Source: Brevundimonas sp.
GTDB taxonomy: Bacteria > Pseudomonadota > Alphaproteobacteria > Caulobacterales > Caulobacteraceae
DNA length: 64,000 nucleotides
Reading direction: 5' to 3'
Assembly: GCF_004210735.1 (NCBI RefSeq)
Contig: NZ_SDZL01000003.1
Location: 16,420-80,419, forward strand
The notes beneath the pieces are model-generated. The model did not search any database. It saw only the letters and a program-made list of their open reading frames with translations, and had not been told where the DNA came from. The position numbers and the translations under genes were made by a program. Positions 53,263 through 61,753 of the stretch are shown piece by piece (positions within the stretch are counted from its first letter, which is position 1; each line of letters opens with the position of its first letter).

Positions 53263-55265
53263 GCAGCGAACCGTCTATCTTCTTTTCCGACGTCAACGAG
53301 CGGCAGGGCTCGTTCCTGCGGCGCACCTTTGTGCTGGGCGGTCTGACGACGCTGGGCGTCACGGCGCTGTTCGGGCGGCTGGCGCAGTTGCAGGTGGTCC
53401 AGTCGCAGGAATACGCCACCAAGGCGATCAACAACCAGTTCAACTATCGCCTGGTCCCGCCGCCGCGCGGCGTGATCAAGGACCGCAACGGCATCGTCAT
53501 CGCCGGCAACCGCCCCAGCTTCCGGGTGCTGGTGGTGCGGGACGAGACCAAGGATCTGGACCACACGCTGGACCTGCTGGGCCAGTTGCTGCCCGATACG
53601 CTGGAGCGCCGCCGTTCGATCATCCGCGAGGTCAACGCCGCCCCGCGCTTCAGCCCGGTGCCGGTCAAGAGCGACCTGAACTGGGAAGAGTTCGCCAAGG
53701 TCAATCTGTACGCCAACGAACTGCCGGGCGTCATGGCCGACATGAACGAGGCGCGCTACTACCCGTTCGGCGGGTCGTTCGCCCATGTGATCGGCTATGT
53801 GGCCAAGGTTTCGGACCGCGACATCAAGGCGCTGCGCGACAAGGGGCAGGAGCCGCCGCCGCTGCTGTTCAATCCCGGCTTCCGCATCGGGCGTCAGGGC
53901 ATCGAAAAGGCGCTGGACATGGACCTGCGCGGCGAGGCCGGGGGCAACCGGGTCGAGGTCGATGCACGCGGTCGCGTGGTCGGCGAGGACGCCGAGGGTT
54001 CACGCGCCGCCGTAACGGGCAAGGAAGTGATCCTGACGCTGGACGCCGACGTCCAGAACCGGGCGCTGGAAGTGTTCGGCGAAGAGGCCGGCGGCTGCGT
54101 CGTCATGGATGTGCGCAACGGCGATATCCTGGCCATGGTGTCGTCGCCTTCGTTCGATCCGAACCTGTTCGTCTCCGGCGTGCCGTCAAAGATCTATCGC
54201 GCCCTGGCCGACTATGAGCGGCGGCCGCTGCTGGACAAGGCGATGGGCGGGACATTCGCGCCGGGATCGACGTTCAAGCCGGTCGTCGGACTGGCGGCGA
54301 TGAAGCGCGGCGTGGATCCGAGCCGCCGGATCGTCTGTAACGGCAGCTTCTATCTGGGACGGCGGTTCGCCTGTCTGGGGAGGCATGGCGCGCTGGACAT
54401 GCGCGGCGCGATCAAGGCGTCCTGCAACGTCTATTTCATGACCCTGGCGACCGAGATCGGGCCAGACGCCATTGCCGAAACAGCGCGCGACCTGGGCATG
54501 GGCCAGGCGTTTGATATCGGCCTGACAGGCCAGAAAACCGGACTGGTGCCGGATCGCGAATGGCGGCGCCGGAACCCGGTGCGCGGCGACGGCAAATGGT
54601 ATCCGGGCGAGACGCCCAGCTATGGCATCGGTCAGGGCGCCCTGACCGTGAACGCCTTGCAACTGGCGGTCTATACGGCGCGGATCGCCAATGGCCAGAA
54701 GGCGGTGAACCCGCGTCTGATCAAGTCGGTCGGCGGGGTTGAGCAGAGCGGAAACGCCTTTGCCGACCTGCCTTATGATCCCGAGATGCTGAAAGTGCTG
54801 CGTGACGGCATGGAGGCCGTGACGGACGTCGGCGGCACCGGATTCCGCAACAGTCAGCTGGGGCTTGGGGCCGTTCGAATGGCGGGCAAGACCGGTACGG
54901 CCCAGGCGCGCAACTATGGCGCCGGTTCTCGCAAGGGGGCGGGGCGCCCGTGGGAGCAGAAGGACCACAACCTGTTCATCGCCTATGCGCCGACCGACAA
55001 TCCCCGCTACGCCGTGTCCGTGATCGTCCAGCACGGCGGGCTGGGCGGCGGCACGGCCGGGGCGCCGCGGGCGCGCGAGGTGATGAAGATCGCCTTGCTG
55101 AAAGACCCTGAAATCCGCGCCCGTATCGAGCAGGCCGGCTTTGAAGCGCCCGAGGACGCCGGCGTCCACGAAGCCGAGGCGCGGGGCGAGCCCATCGACG
55201 CCGCGGTGGAGACCCCGGAAACACCCACGCCCACGACGCCGCCAGAGCCGGAGGCGCCGCAATGA
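53259..55265 (+). CDS. mrdA: Penicillin-binding protein 2 (elongation transpeptidase)
   Basis: The protein has 668 residues with a TTG start overlapping the mreD stop. One membrane helix is followed by the pedestal domain (PPPRGVIKDRNGIVIAGNRP). The transpeptidase site shows S337 in GGTFAPGSTFKPVVG, SCN-type IKASCNVYFM, and the third motif KTGTAQ. The C-terminal 35 residues are Pro/Thr/Glu-rich. It crosslinks peptidoglycan during elongation, in complex with RodA. Confidence 0.97.
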   Translation: MSSEPSIFFSDVNERQGSFLRRTFVLGGLTTLGVTALFGRLAQLQVVQSQEYATKAINNQFNYRLVPPPRGVIKDRNGIVIAGNRPSFRVLVVRDETKDLDHTLDLLGQLLPDTLERRRSIIREVNAAPRFSPVPVKSDLNWEEFAKVNLYANELPGVMADMNEARYYPFGGSFAHVIGYVAKVSDRDIKALRDKGQEPPPLLFNPGFRIGRQGIEKALDMDLRGEAGGNRVEVDARGRVVGEDAEGSRAAVTGKEVILTLDADVQNRALEVFGEEAGGCVVMDVRNGDILAMVSSPSFDPNLFVSGVPSKIYRALADYERRPLLDKAMGGTFAPGSTFKPVVGLAAMKRGVDPSRRIVCNGSFYLGRRFACLGRHGALDMRGAIKASCNVYFMTLATEIGPDAIAETARDLGMGQAFDIGLTGQKTGLVPDREWRRRNPVRGDGKWYPGETPSYGIGQGALTVNALQLAVYTARIANGQKAVNPRLIKSVGGVEQSGNAFADLPYDPEMLKVLRDGMEAVTDVGGTGFRNSQLGLGAVRMAGKTGTAQARNYGAGSRKGAGRPWEQKDHNLFIAYAPTDNPRYAVSVIVQHGGLGGGTAGAPRAREVMKIALLKDPEIRARIEQAGFEAPEDAGVHEAEARGEPIDAAVETPETPTPTTPPEPEAPQ

Positions 55266-56419
55266 CTTCATCCGCCCTGACCCGTCCCGGTGAGCGCGAC
55301 CGCCTGCCGGTCAAGCTGGCCGAGCTGGACTGGCGCCTGATCGGCCTGTTGTGTGTCATCGCCGGGGTCGGCGCCGCCATGCTGTATTCGATCGCCGGCG
55401 GCCACTGGCAGCCGTGGGCGGCCAAGCACCTGATCCGATTCAGCGCCCTGCTGGTGGTGATGCTGGGCCTGGCCATGGTTCACCCGAAATGGTGGTTCCG
55501 CGCGGCTTATCCGATGTATGGCGTGCTGCTGTTCCTGGTGCTGCTGATCGAGTTCACGCCGTTGGGTTATGTGGCGGGCGGGGCCAAGAACTGGCTGAAC
55601 CTGGGCTTTATCCGCATCCAGCCGGCCGAGTTCATGAAACTGGGCCTCGTGCTGGCGCTGGCCCGCTGGTACCACAGCCATTCGGCCCAGGACGCGCGCT
55701 GGTCGTGGAAACTGCTGATCCCGGCAGGGATGATCGGCGTGCCCTTCCTGCTGGTGGCGAAACAGCCTGATCTGGGCTCGGCCATGGTGATCGGCCTGAC
55801 CGGCGCCGCCGTGATGTTTGTGGCCGGGCTGAGCTGGCGCGTGATCGTGGCGGCCGTGACTGCGGCGGCCGTCGCCATTGTCCCCTTCGTCCTGTTCGTG
55901 ATGCACGAGTATCAGCGCAAACGGGTGCTGACCTTCCTGAGCCCGGAATCCGATCCGTCCGGGGCGGGTTACAACATCATCCAGTCCAAGATCGCGCTGG
56001 GGTCCGGGGGGCTTCTGGGCAAAGGCTATGGCCTGGGCAGCCAGAGCCAGCTGGAGTTCCTGCCGGAACGGCACACGGATTTCATCTTCTCGACGGTGTC
56101 CGAGGAGTTCGGCTTTGTCGGCTCTTTCACCATGCTGGCCTGCTATCTGGGGGTCATTCTGATCGCGCTGCGGATTTCGTCGCTGTCGCACAGCCATTTC
56201 GGCCGGATCTCGGCGGCGGGGATGACGGCCTTCTTCGCCATCTTCGTGCTGGTGAACGGGGCGATGGTGATGGGACTGGCGCCGGTGGTCGGGGTGCCGA
56301 TGCCGTTGCTGTCCTATGGCGGGTCGTCGATGATGACGGTGATGATCGGCTTTGGCCTGGTGCTGTCGACGCGGGTTCACCGTTACGCCGAACTGCCCAA
56401 GGGGCAGGGGCTGTTCTGA
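55262..56419 (+). CDS. mrdB: Rod shape-determining protein RodA (SEDS glycosyltransferase)
   Basis: The protein has 385 residues and ten membrane helices. SEDS landmarks are GGAKNWLNLGFIRIQPAEFM, KQPDLGSAMVIGLTGAAVMF, PSGAGYNIIQSKIALGSGGL, GKGYGLGSQSQLEFLPERHT and GVPMPLLSYGGSSMMTVMIG. RodA polymerises glycan strands from lipid II. It starts in the mrdA stop (ATGA), ending the operon. Confidence 0.97.
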   Translation: MTSSALTRPGERDRLPVKLAELDWRLIGLLCVIAGVGAAMLYSIAGGHWQPWAAKHLIRFSALLVVMLGLAMVHPKWWFRAAYPMYGVLLFLVLLIEFTPLGYVAGGAKNWLNLGFIRIQPAEFMKLGLVLALARWYHSHSAQDARWSWKLLIPAGMIGVPFLLVAKQPDLGSAMVIGLTGAAVMFVAGLSWRVIVAAVTAAAVAIVPFVLFVMHEYQRKRVLTFLSPESDPSGAGYNIIQSKIALGSGGLLGKGYGLGSQSQLEFLPERHTDFIFSTVSEEFGFVGSFTMLACYLGVILIALRISSLSHSHFGRISAAGMTAFFAIFVLVNGAMVMGLAPVVGVPMPLLSYGGSSMMTVMIGFGLVLSTRVHRYAELPKGQGLF

Positions 56420-56445
56420 TCCCGACGAGGGGTTAGGGTAGGTGT

Positions 56446-56889
56446 ATGAGCGATGCCCCCGTAAAGGCCGACCCGGCCATGTTCGCCCCGTGTCCCAAGC
56501 CCGTCAGCGCCACCGCGCCAGAAGGCCAGAACGCCGCCATGGCCGAGGGGGTGCGCATGCGCGACAACCCCGCCGAATGGGCCTTTGTCCGCCTGTCCAA
56601 GCTGATCGAGGAGTTCGAGGGGCAACTGGACAAGGACGAGGAGATCGGTGCACGGATCGTCGGCCTGCCCGGGGACGGGACGATGCAGATCGAGGATGTC
56701 GGCTTCTGGGGGCCGGACCTGATCCTGTTTCTGGGCAAGAATGCTGACGGCAAGCCGGTGCGTCTGGTCCAGCACTATACCCAGATCAGCGTGGTGCTGA
56801 GCGCGCTGAAGAAACCCGAGGAGCGCGAGGCGCACCGGATCGGCTTCCAGCTGAGCGAGATGGTCCAGAAGACCAACCCTAAGTCCTAG
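56446..56889 (+). CDS. DUF6173-like protein
   Basis: The protein has 147 residues. The core NPAEWAFVRLSKLIEEFEGQ, LDKDEEIGARIVGLPGDGTM, QIEDVGFWGPDLILFLGKNA and VQHYTQISVVLSAL matches my memory of the DUF6173 family, proteins of unknown function in alpha-proteobacteria; no search was run. It has no membrane segment or signal peptide. It follows rodA by 26 bases and converges on the iminopeptidase gene, overlapping its end by four bases. Confidence 0.75.
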   Translation: MSDAPVKADPAMFAPCPKPVSATAPEGQNAAMAEGVRMRDNPAEWAFVRLSKLIEEFEGQLDKDEEIGARIVGLPGDGTMQIEDVGFWGPDLILFLGKNADGKPVRLVQHYTQISVVLSALKKPEEREAHRIGFQLSEMVQKTNPKS

Positions 56890-57860
56890 AGCGTCGCGGC
56901 CCAGTCGCCGGCGCGGACCAGGCTGTCGACGATGCCGGGTTCGCTGGAGGCGTGGCCGGCGTCGCCGATGATGTCCAGCCTGGCTTCGGGCCAGGCGCGG
57001 TGCAGGGCCCATGCGCTGGCGATCGGCGTCACCACGTCAAACCGGCCCTGGGCGATCCAGGTCGGGATGTGGCGGATGCGGTGGACGTTCTTCAGCAGCC
57101 AGCCGTCCTCGGGGAAGAAGCCGGCGTTGGTGAAATACCAGTTCTCGACCCGGGCGAAGGCGACGGCGAATTCGGGCTCGGCGAATTTATCGGGACGGGC
57201 GTCGGGGCCCTGAACGCTGACGGTTTCGCCTTCCCAACTGGACCAGGCGATGGCGCAGCGCTCGCGCTCGGCCACGTCATCGCCGGTCAGGCGGCGATAG
57301 TAGGCAGACATAAGGTCGCCGCGCTCGGCTTCGGGGATGGGGGCCAGGAACCGTTCCCACGCGTCGGGGAAGATCATGGAAGCGCCGTCCTGATAGAACC
57401 AGTGCAGTTCCTTCTTCGTCAGCAGGAAGATGCCGCGCAGGATCAGACTGAGCACCCGCTCAGGGTGGGTGATGGCGTAGGCCAGCGATAGCGTTGATCC
57501 CCACGAGCCGCCGAACACCACCCACTGATCCACGCCGCAGCGTTCGCGCAGACGCTCGATATCGTCGATCAGCGTCCAGGTGGTGTTGTCCTCGAGCGAG
57601 GCATGAGGGCGGCTGAGGCCGCAGCCGCGCTGGTCGAACAGGATGATCCGGTACTGGGCCGGATCGAAATAGCGCCGCATCCCCGGATTGACCGCGCCGC
57701 CCGGGCCGCCGTGCAGCACCAGCACCGGCCGACCCTGCGGATTGCCGCATTCCTCATAATAGATCTCGTGCACGCCGCCGGTCGGCATCCAGCCTGACGC
57801 AAAGGGTTCGATCTCGGGATAGAGGTCGCGGCGGGCGGTCCGGGGCGGGGGAAAGGTCAT
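56886..57860 (-). CDS. pip: Proline iminopeptidase
   Basis: The protein has 324 residues, an alpha/beta hydrolase of peptidase family S33. The oxyanion segment is VLVLHGGPGGAVNPGMRRYF, DQRGCGLSRPHA follows, and the nucleophile elbow VVFGGSWGSTLSLAYAITHP has the catalytic serine. The Asp and His are in GRFDVVTPIASAWALHRAWP and IIGDAGHASSEPG. It removes N-terminal proline from peptides. It lies 18 bases from the DUF423 gene in the same direction. Confidence 0.96.
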   Translation of the reverse strand: MTFPPPRTARRDLYPEIEPFASGWMPTGGVHEIYYEECGNPQGRPVLVLHGGPGGAVNPGMRRYFDPAQYRIILFDQRGCGLSRPHASLEDNTTWTLIDDIERLRERCGVDQWVVFGGSWGSTLSLAYAITHPERVLSLILRGIFLLTKKELHWFYQDGASMIFPDAWERFLAPIPEAERGDLMSAYYRRLTGDDVAERERCAIAWSSWEGETVSVQGPDARPDKFAEPEFAVAFARVENWYFTNAGFFPEDGWLLKNVHRIRHIPTWIAQGRFDVVTPIASAWALHRAWPEARLDIIGDAGHASSEPGIVDSLVRAGDWAATL

Positions 57861-57878
57861 CTGGGCTCTACAGGCAGG

Positions 57879-58253
57879 TCAGGCGCGGTCGCCGGGTGTT
57901 GTCTGGAATGCGGCGACGATCAGGACGATCCATCCCAGGATCATCAGCAGGCCGCCAACCGGCGCGACAGCGCCCATGGCGGGCAGGGAAGCCAAGCCGA
58001 TCAGGGCAAGGGCCAGGCAGAACACAAGCCCACCCGCGCCCGCCAGCCATCCGGCCACCGCGGCCAGGCGGGGGCGGTTCGGCCACATGGCGCACACGAC
58101 GGCCAGAACGGCGTGAACCATCTGATAGTGGGCGCCGGTGGTCAGCAGCGTTTTCACGACCGGGCCCGCGCCGTGGGCTGCGAAGGCCCCCAGCGCCACC
58201 GCCATCGCGCCGTTGAAACCGGCGAACACCAGAAGCTTGCGATCCACAGTCAT
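57879..58253 (-). CDS. DUF423 family membrane protein
   Basis: The protein has 124 residues and four helices: LLVFAGFNGAMAVALGAFAA, HYQMVHAVLAVVCAMWPNRP, LAAVAGWLAGAGGLVFCLAL, APVGGLLMILGWIVLIVAAF. GAFAAHG and TGAHYQMVHA are typical of DUF423 (YwdK-like). Function unknown. It starts at 58253 and is divergent from the MFS gene. Confidence 0.9.
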   Translation of the reverse strand: MTVDRKLLVFAGFNGAMAVALGAFAAHGAGPVVKTLLTTGAHYQMVHAVLAVVCAMWPNRPRLAAVAGWLAGAGGLVFCLALALIGLASLPAMGAVAPVGGLLMILGWIVLIVAAFQTTPGDRA

Positions 58254-58302
58254 CTCTTCGCCATAGAACACGGCCCGGACGGAGTCTGCTACGACGGATT
58301 TC

Positions 58303-59460
58303 ATGAGAACCAGCGCCCCGCGCCAAGCTTTGCAGTATGTGTTGCTGTTCGGCGCCACCGGCGTGAGCCTGCCGTTCGCGGGGCTGTGGTTCCGGGGGCA
58401 GGGGCTGACAGGGGCCGAGATCGGAACCCTTTTGGCGGCGCCCATGCTGGCGCGACTGGTCAGCGGGCCGATGATCGCGGTGTGGGCCGATGGCTTTGCG
58501 CGGCGGCGCACGCCGATCGCCATCCTGGGGCTGCTGGCGGCGCTGGGTTATGGCGCGGCGGGGCTGGTTGAAGGATTCGCCTTGTGGGCCGTCTGCTGGT
58601 TCGTGGGCGCGACGGCGGCGGCGGGGATGCTGCCGCTGACGGATGTGCTGACGCTGAAACTGGCCAAGCGTGAAGGCTATGTCTTCTCCCTGCCGCGCGG
58701 ATGCGGTTCGGCGGCGTTCGTGGCGGCTAATGTGGTCATGGGCAGCCTGCTGGTGCGGGCGTCGGTCGATGTGGTGATCGTCTGGATCGTGGCCGCCAGC
58801 CTGATCGGCGCGGTCACGGCGGCGCTGGTCCTGCCTGCGGAACCGGTAGGCGAGGGCGAACGCCGGGCGGGGCGCGAGCGGTTCCGGGGACTGGGCCGAC
58901 TGGTCGCCGATCCAACCTTCATGACCGCCATCGTCGCGGTTGGCGCGGTGCAGTCGGCGCATGCGGTCTATTACGGATTCTCGGCCATCCTGTGGAAGGC
59001 GCAGGGCCTGGCCGAGAGCGTGACCGGCCTGCTGTGGGCCTTCGCCGTGGCGGTCGAGATCGGCTTCATGTGGGTGATCGAGCCGTGGCGGCGACGGGCG
59101 GGGATCAAGGCGTCGACCCTGCTGCTGATCGGGGCGGCAGCGGCGGCCGTGCGATGGGGCGCGCTGGCGCTGGCGCCGCCGTTGTGGATGCTGTGGCCGT
59201 TGCAGGCCCTGCATGCGTTGAGTTTTGCCGCGACCTTCCTGGCGGGCGTCGAATTGGCCGAGACGCTGAGCCCGGCCGACAGCCATACGGCGGCCCAGAC
59301 GCTGGGGTCCGTCTTGTCCACGGGCGTGCTGATGGGGCTGGCGACGGTGCTGGCCGGACCGCTGTATGACGCCTATGGCGCCGGCGCCTATTGGGCGATG
59401 ACGGGGCTGGCTCTGTTCGGTCTGGCGGCGGCGCTGCGCCTCAGGCGGGCGACGGCCTGA
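58303..59460 (+). CDS. MFS transporter (HcaT/PPP-like branch)
   Basis: The protein has 385 residues and 12 helices. The N-terminus QYVLLFGATGVSLPFAGLWF, RGQGLTGAEIGTLLAAPMLA and VSGPMIAVWADGFARRRTPI matches the branch that includes 3-phenylpropionate and nucleoside-type permeases, and SLPRGCGSAAFVAANVVMG is a conserved loop of it. Substrate is not predictable. It is convergent with the DsbA-like gene, one base apart. Confidence 0.88.
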   Translation: MRTSAPRQALQYVLLFGATGVSLPFAGLWFRGQGLTGAEIGTLLAAPMLARLVSGPMIAVWADGFARRRTPIAILGLLAALGYGAAGLVEGFALWAVCWFVGATAAAGMLPLTDVLTLKLAKREGYVFSLPRGCGSAAFVAANVVMGSLLVRASVDVVIVWIVAASLIGAVTAALVLPAEPVGEGERRAGRERFRGLGRLVADPTFMTAIVAVGAVQSAHAVYYGFSAILWKAQGLAESVTGLLWAFAVAVEIGFMWVIEPWRRRAGIKASTLLLIGAAAAAVRWGALALAPPLWMLWPLQALHALSFAATFLAGVELAETLSPADSHTAAQTLGSVLSTGVLMGLATVLAGPLYDAYGAGAYWAMTGLALFGLAAALRLRRATA

Positions 59461-59461
59461 G

Positions 59462-60250
59462 CTATTTCTTCGCCTCGGCGATCATCGCGCCGATGTCGCG
59501 TGGATCGATCCCGGCGCTGGCCTTGCCGTTGACGAAGAAGGTCGGGGTGCCGTGCAGACGCAGGGTCGCGGCCACAGTGTGGATGTCGGCGATATGGCGC
59601 GTGGTGTCGGGCGAGGCGAGGTCGATCTTCGCCTTGGCCACGTCCACGCCATTGGCGGCCAGGATGGCGTCGATAGCCGCCTTGTCCAGGCCCGGCTCGG
59701 CCATCAAAGCCTCGAACACGGCCAGATATTTGCCCTGCTGATGGGCGGCCAGTGCGGCGCGCGCGGCGTAGTTGGAGGTGTCGTCGTCGCCCCGGTCCAG
59801 AATCGGCCATTCCTTGAAGACGAAACGAACGTCCGGGTGGGCGCGGATCAGGGCCAGGTAGTCCTTGGACACCGCCTTGCAGCCGGGGCAGCGGTAGTCG
59901 AAGAATTCGATCACCGTCACCTTGGCGTCGGCCGGACCGACGGCGGGATCGCGCGCGTCGGGCGCCAGCAGGGCGGCGTTGGCCTGGGCCAACTGGTTGA
60001 TCTGGGCCGTGATGGCGTTGCTTTCACTGGTCTGGCGCGCGGCCACGACCTCGTCCAGCACCTGGGGATTGGCCAGCAGATAGGCGCGCACCCGACCGCC
60101 GAAATCGCCGCCGGTCACATAGGGGGCGGCCGACAGACCCAGGGCCACGACCGAGATCGCCAAGGCGGCGACGCCCGCATTGCGGCTGGAGAACCAGTGC
60201 GAAGCGGTTTGCGGCGTGGGCGAAGGCGGCGTCGAAGGGGCGTCGGTCAT
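59462..60250 (-). CDS. DsbA-family thiol:disulfide protein
   Basis: The protein has 262 residues. A single N-terminal membrane helix (AGVAALAISVVALGLSAAPY) anchors it, and a helical region precedes the thioredoxin fold. The active site is IEFFDYRCPGCKAVSK (C121, C124). The cis-Pro loop is LHGTPTFFVNGKASAGID. It is of the Com1/DsbA type, with the active site in the periplasm, acting in disulfide formation or exchange. It follows the M48 protease gene by 27 bases. Confidence 0.92.
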   Translation of the reverse strand: MTDAPSTPPSPTPQTASHWFSSRNAGVAALAISVVALGLSAAPYVTGGDFGGRVRAYLLANPQVLDEVVAARQTSESNAITAQINQLAQANAALLAPDARDPAVGPADAKVTVIEFFDYRCPGCKAVSKDYLALIRAHPDVRFVFKEWPILDRGDDDTSNYAARAALAAHQQGKYLAVFEALMAEPGLDKAAIDAILAANGVDVAKAKIDLASPDTTRHIADIHTVAATLRLHGTPTFFVNGKASAGIDPRDIGAMIAEAKK

Positions 60251-60277
60251 GAAGGCTTTCAGGTCAGAAGTCGGGGA

Positions 60278-61696
60278 TCAGCCGGCGGACGGCGCGATCA
60301 CGGTGTTGCGGTTGCGTTGTTCCTGACGGCGATCCAGGTCATCGACGTCGGTCTGAGTCGCGCCCGAGGCGAAGACGATGTCCATGGCGCGGCGCCATTC
60401 GATCGACGACGGCTCCAGCATATCGCGGGCGCGCAGGGCCATCTGGGTGGCCTGCTCGGAACGGCCCATGGCGTAATAGTATTCGGCCGAGGCCAGACGC
60501 GCCTCGCCCTCCTTGCCCTGGGTGGAATAGGCCTGGCCCAGCAGACGCCAAGCCATGGTGTTGTCCTTCTCCATCGCGGTCGCGCGCTTCAGCTCGTCGA
60601 TGGCGCGGTCCAGCACGGCGGGGTCGCTGGTCTCGATCAGGGCGTGGGCCAGATTCACACGCAGCAGCGGCGCGTCGGGCTGGAGCTGGACCGAGCGTTC
60701 GTGGGCGCCGATGGCGTCGGCCGGGCGGCCTTCCTCGAACAGGATCTGGCCCTTCAGCTCCCAATAGTAGGGATTGTCCGGCTCGCCTGCGATCAGTTCA
60801 TCGACGGCGGTCAGGGCGCGGTCGGTCTGGCCATCGCGATACCAGGCGATGGCCCGGGCGTAGCGGGCGGGCAGGGAGGTGTCGGTCGAGCGGTATTTTC
60901 GCAAGGTCTGGTTCGGCGGATCCATGAAAGCGTGGATCTTGGCCACGATCAGGTCGTGCTGGGCCTGCCGTTCGGGTGGCTCGGGCTTGTCGTAATAGGG
61001 CGAGGCGGCGACCGCCCGGCGCAAGGCCTCGATGCGAGCCGAGGACAGAGGGTGACTGCGGAAATAGGGATAACGGCGCTGGTCCGAGAAAACCTCCTGC
61101 GAGCGGAAATTCTCGAAGAAGCTGACCAGGCCGCGCCCGGATTCGCCGGCCTTCTCCAGGGCGCGGGCGCCGCTGACGTCGGCCTCGCCTTCCTGGCCCT
61201 GCATGTATTTGAGGACGTTCAGCGTGCCGAAATACTGGCTGGACCCGATCAGGGCGGCGCCCGCGTCGGGGGCCCCGGCGGCGACAGCCAGGGCGCCCAG
61301 CGCCATGGACATCAGGAAGGGCTGCATGCCGGCGTCGCGCGCCCCGTCCCGCAGGGTGTGGCGGTTCTTGATGTGGGCGCCTTCGTGCGCCATCACGCCC
61401 AGCAATTCGCCGGCGTTGTCGGTTTCGAGGATCAGGCCGGTGTTCAGGCCCATGATCCGGCCACGCGTGGCAAAGGCGTTCAACGACGAATCGTTGATCA
61501 GCAGGACCTCGACTTCGTTCGGATCCAGACCCATCGCGTCGAAGACCGGATCGGCCCAGCCGCGAATGATGCCCTCGATCTCGGTGTCCCGGATCGAGCT
61601 CTGGGCGGCGGCGGGGCCGGCGGCGGCGGCGAGCAGGAAGCCCGCCACCGCGACCGAAGCAAGCATGCGGGCGGCGACGCGATCAAACCAGGTCAT
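60278..61696 (-). CDS. M48 family metalloprotease with TPR repeats (BepA/YfgC-like)
   Basis: The protein has 472 residues with a signal peptide (LASVAVAGFLLAAAAGPAAA). The zinc motif is GVMAHEGAHIKNRHTLR (H104, E105, H108), and a third ligand is likely in GQEGEADVSGARALEKAGES. C-terminal TPR-like helices (residues about 270-440) follow. BepA helps assemble or degrade outer-membrane proteins in the periplasm. It is expressed with the DsbA-like protein, so both probably act on envelope protein folding. Confidence 0.93.
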   Translation of the reverse strand: MTWFDRVAARMLASVAVAGFLLAAAAGPAAAQSSIRDTEIEGIIRGWADPVFDAMGLDPNEVEVLLINDSSLNAFATRGRIMGLNTGLILETDNAGELLGVMAHEGAHIKNRHTLRDGARDAGMQPFLMSMALGALAVAAGAPDAGAALIGSSQYFGTLNVLKYMQGQEGEADVSGARALEKAGESGRGLVSFFENFRSQEVFSDQRRYPYFRSHPLSSARIEALRRAVAASPYYDKPEPPERQAQHDLIVAKIHAFMDPPNQTLRKYRSTDTSLPARYARAIAWYRDGQTDRALTAVDELIAGEPDNPYYWELKGQILFEEGRPADAIGAHERSVQLQPDAPLLRVNLAHALIETSDPAVLDRAIDELKRATAMEKDNTMAWRLLGQAYSTQGKEGEARLASAEYYYAMGRSEQATQMALRARDMLEPSSIEWRRAMDIVFASGATQTDVDDLDRRQEQRNRNTVIAPSAG

Positions 61697-61753
61697 GCCG
61701 TCCTCCTTTTACGCTACGCCCCGCGCCTATCGATCCAATCTAATCACGGCCTT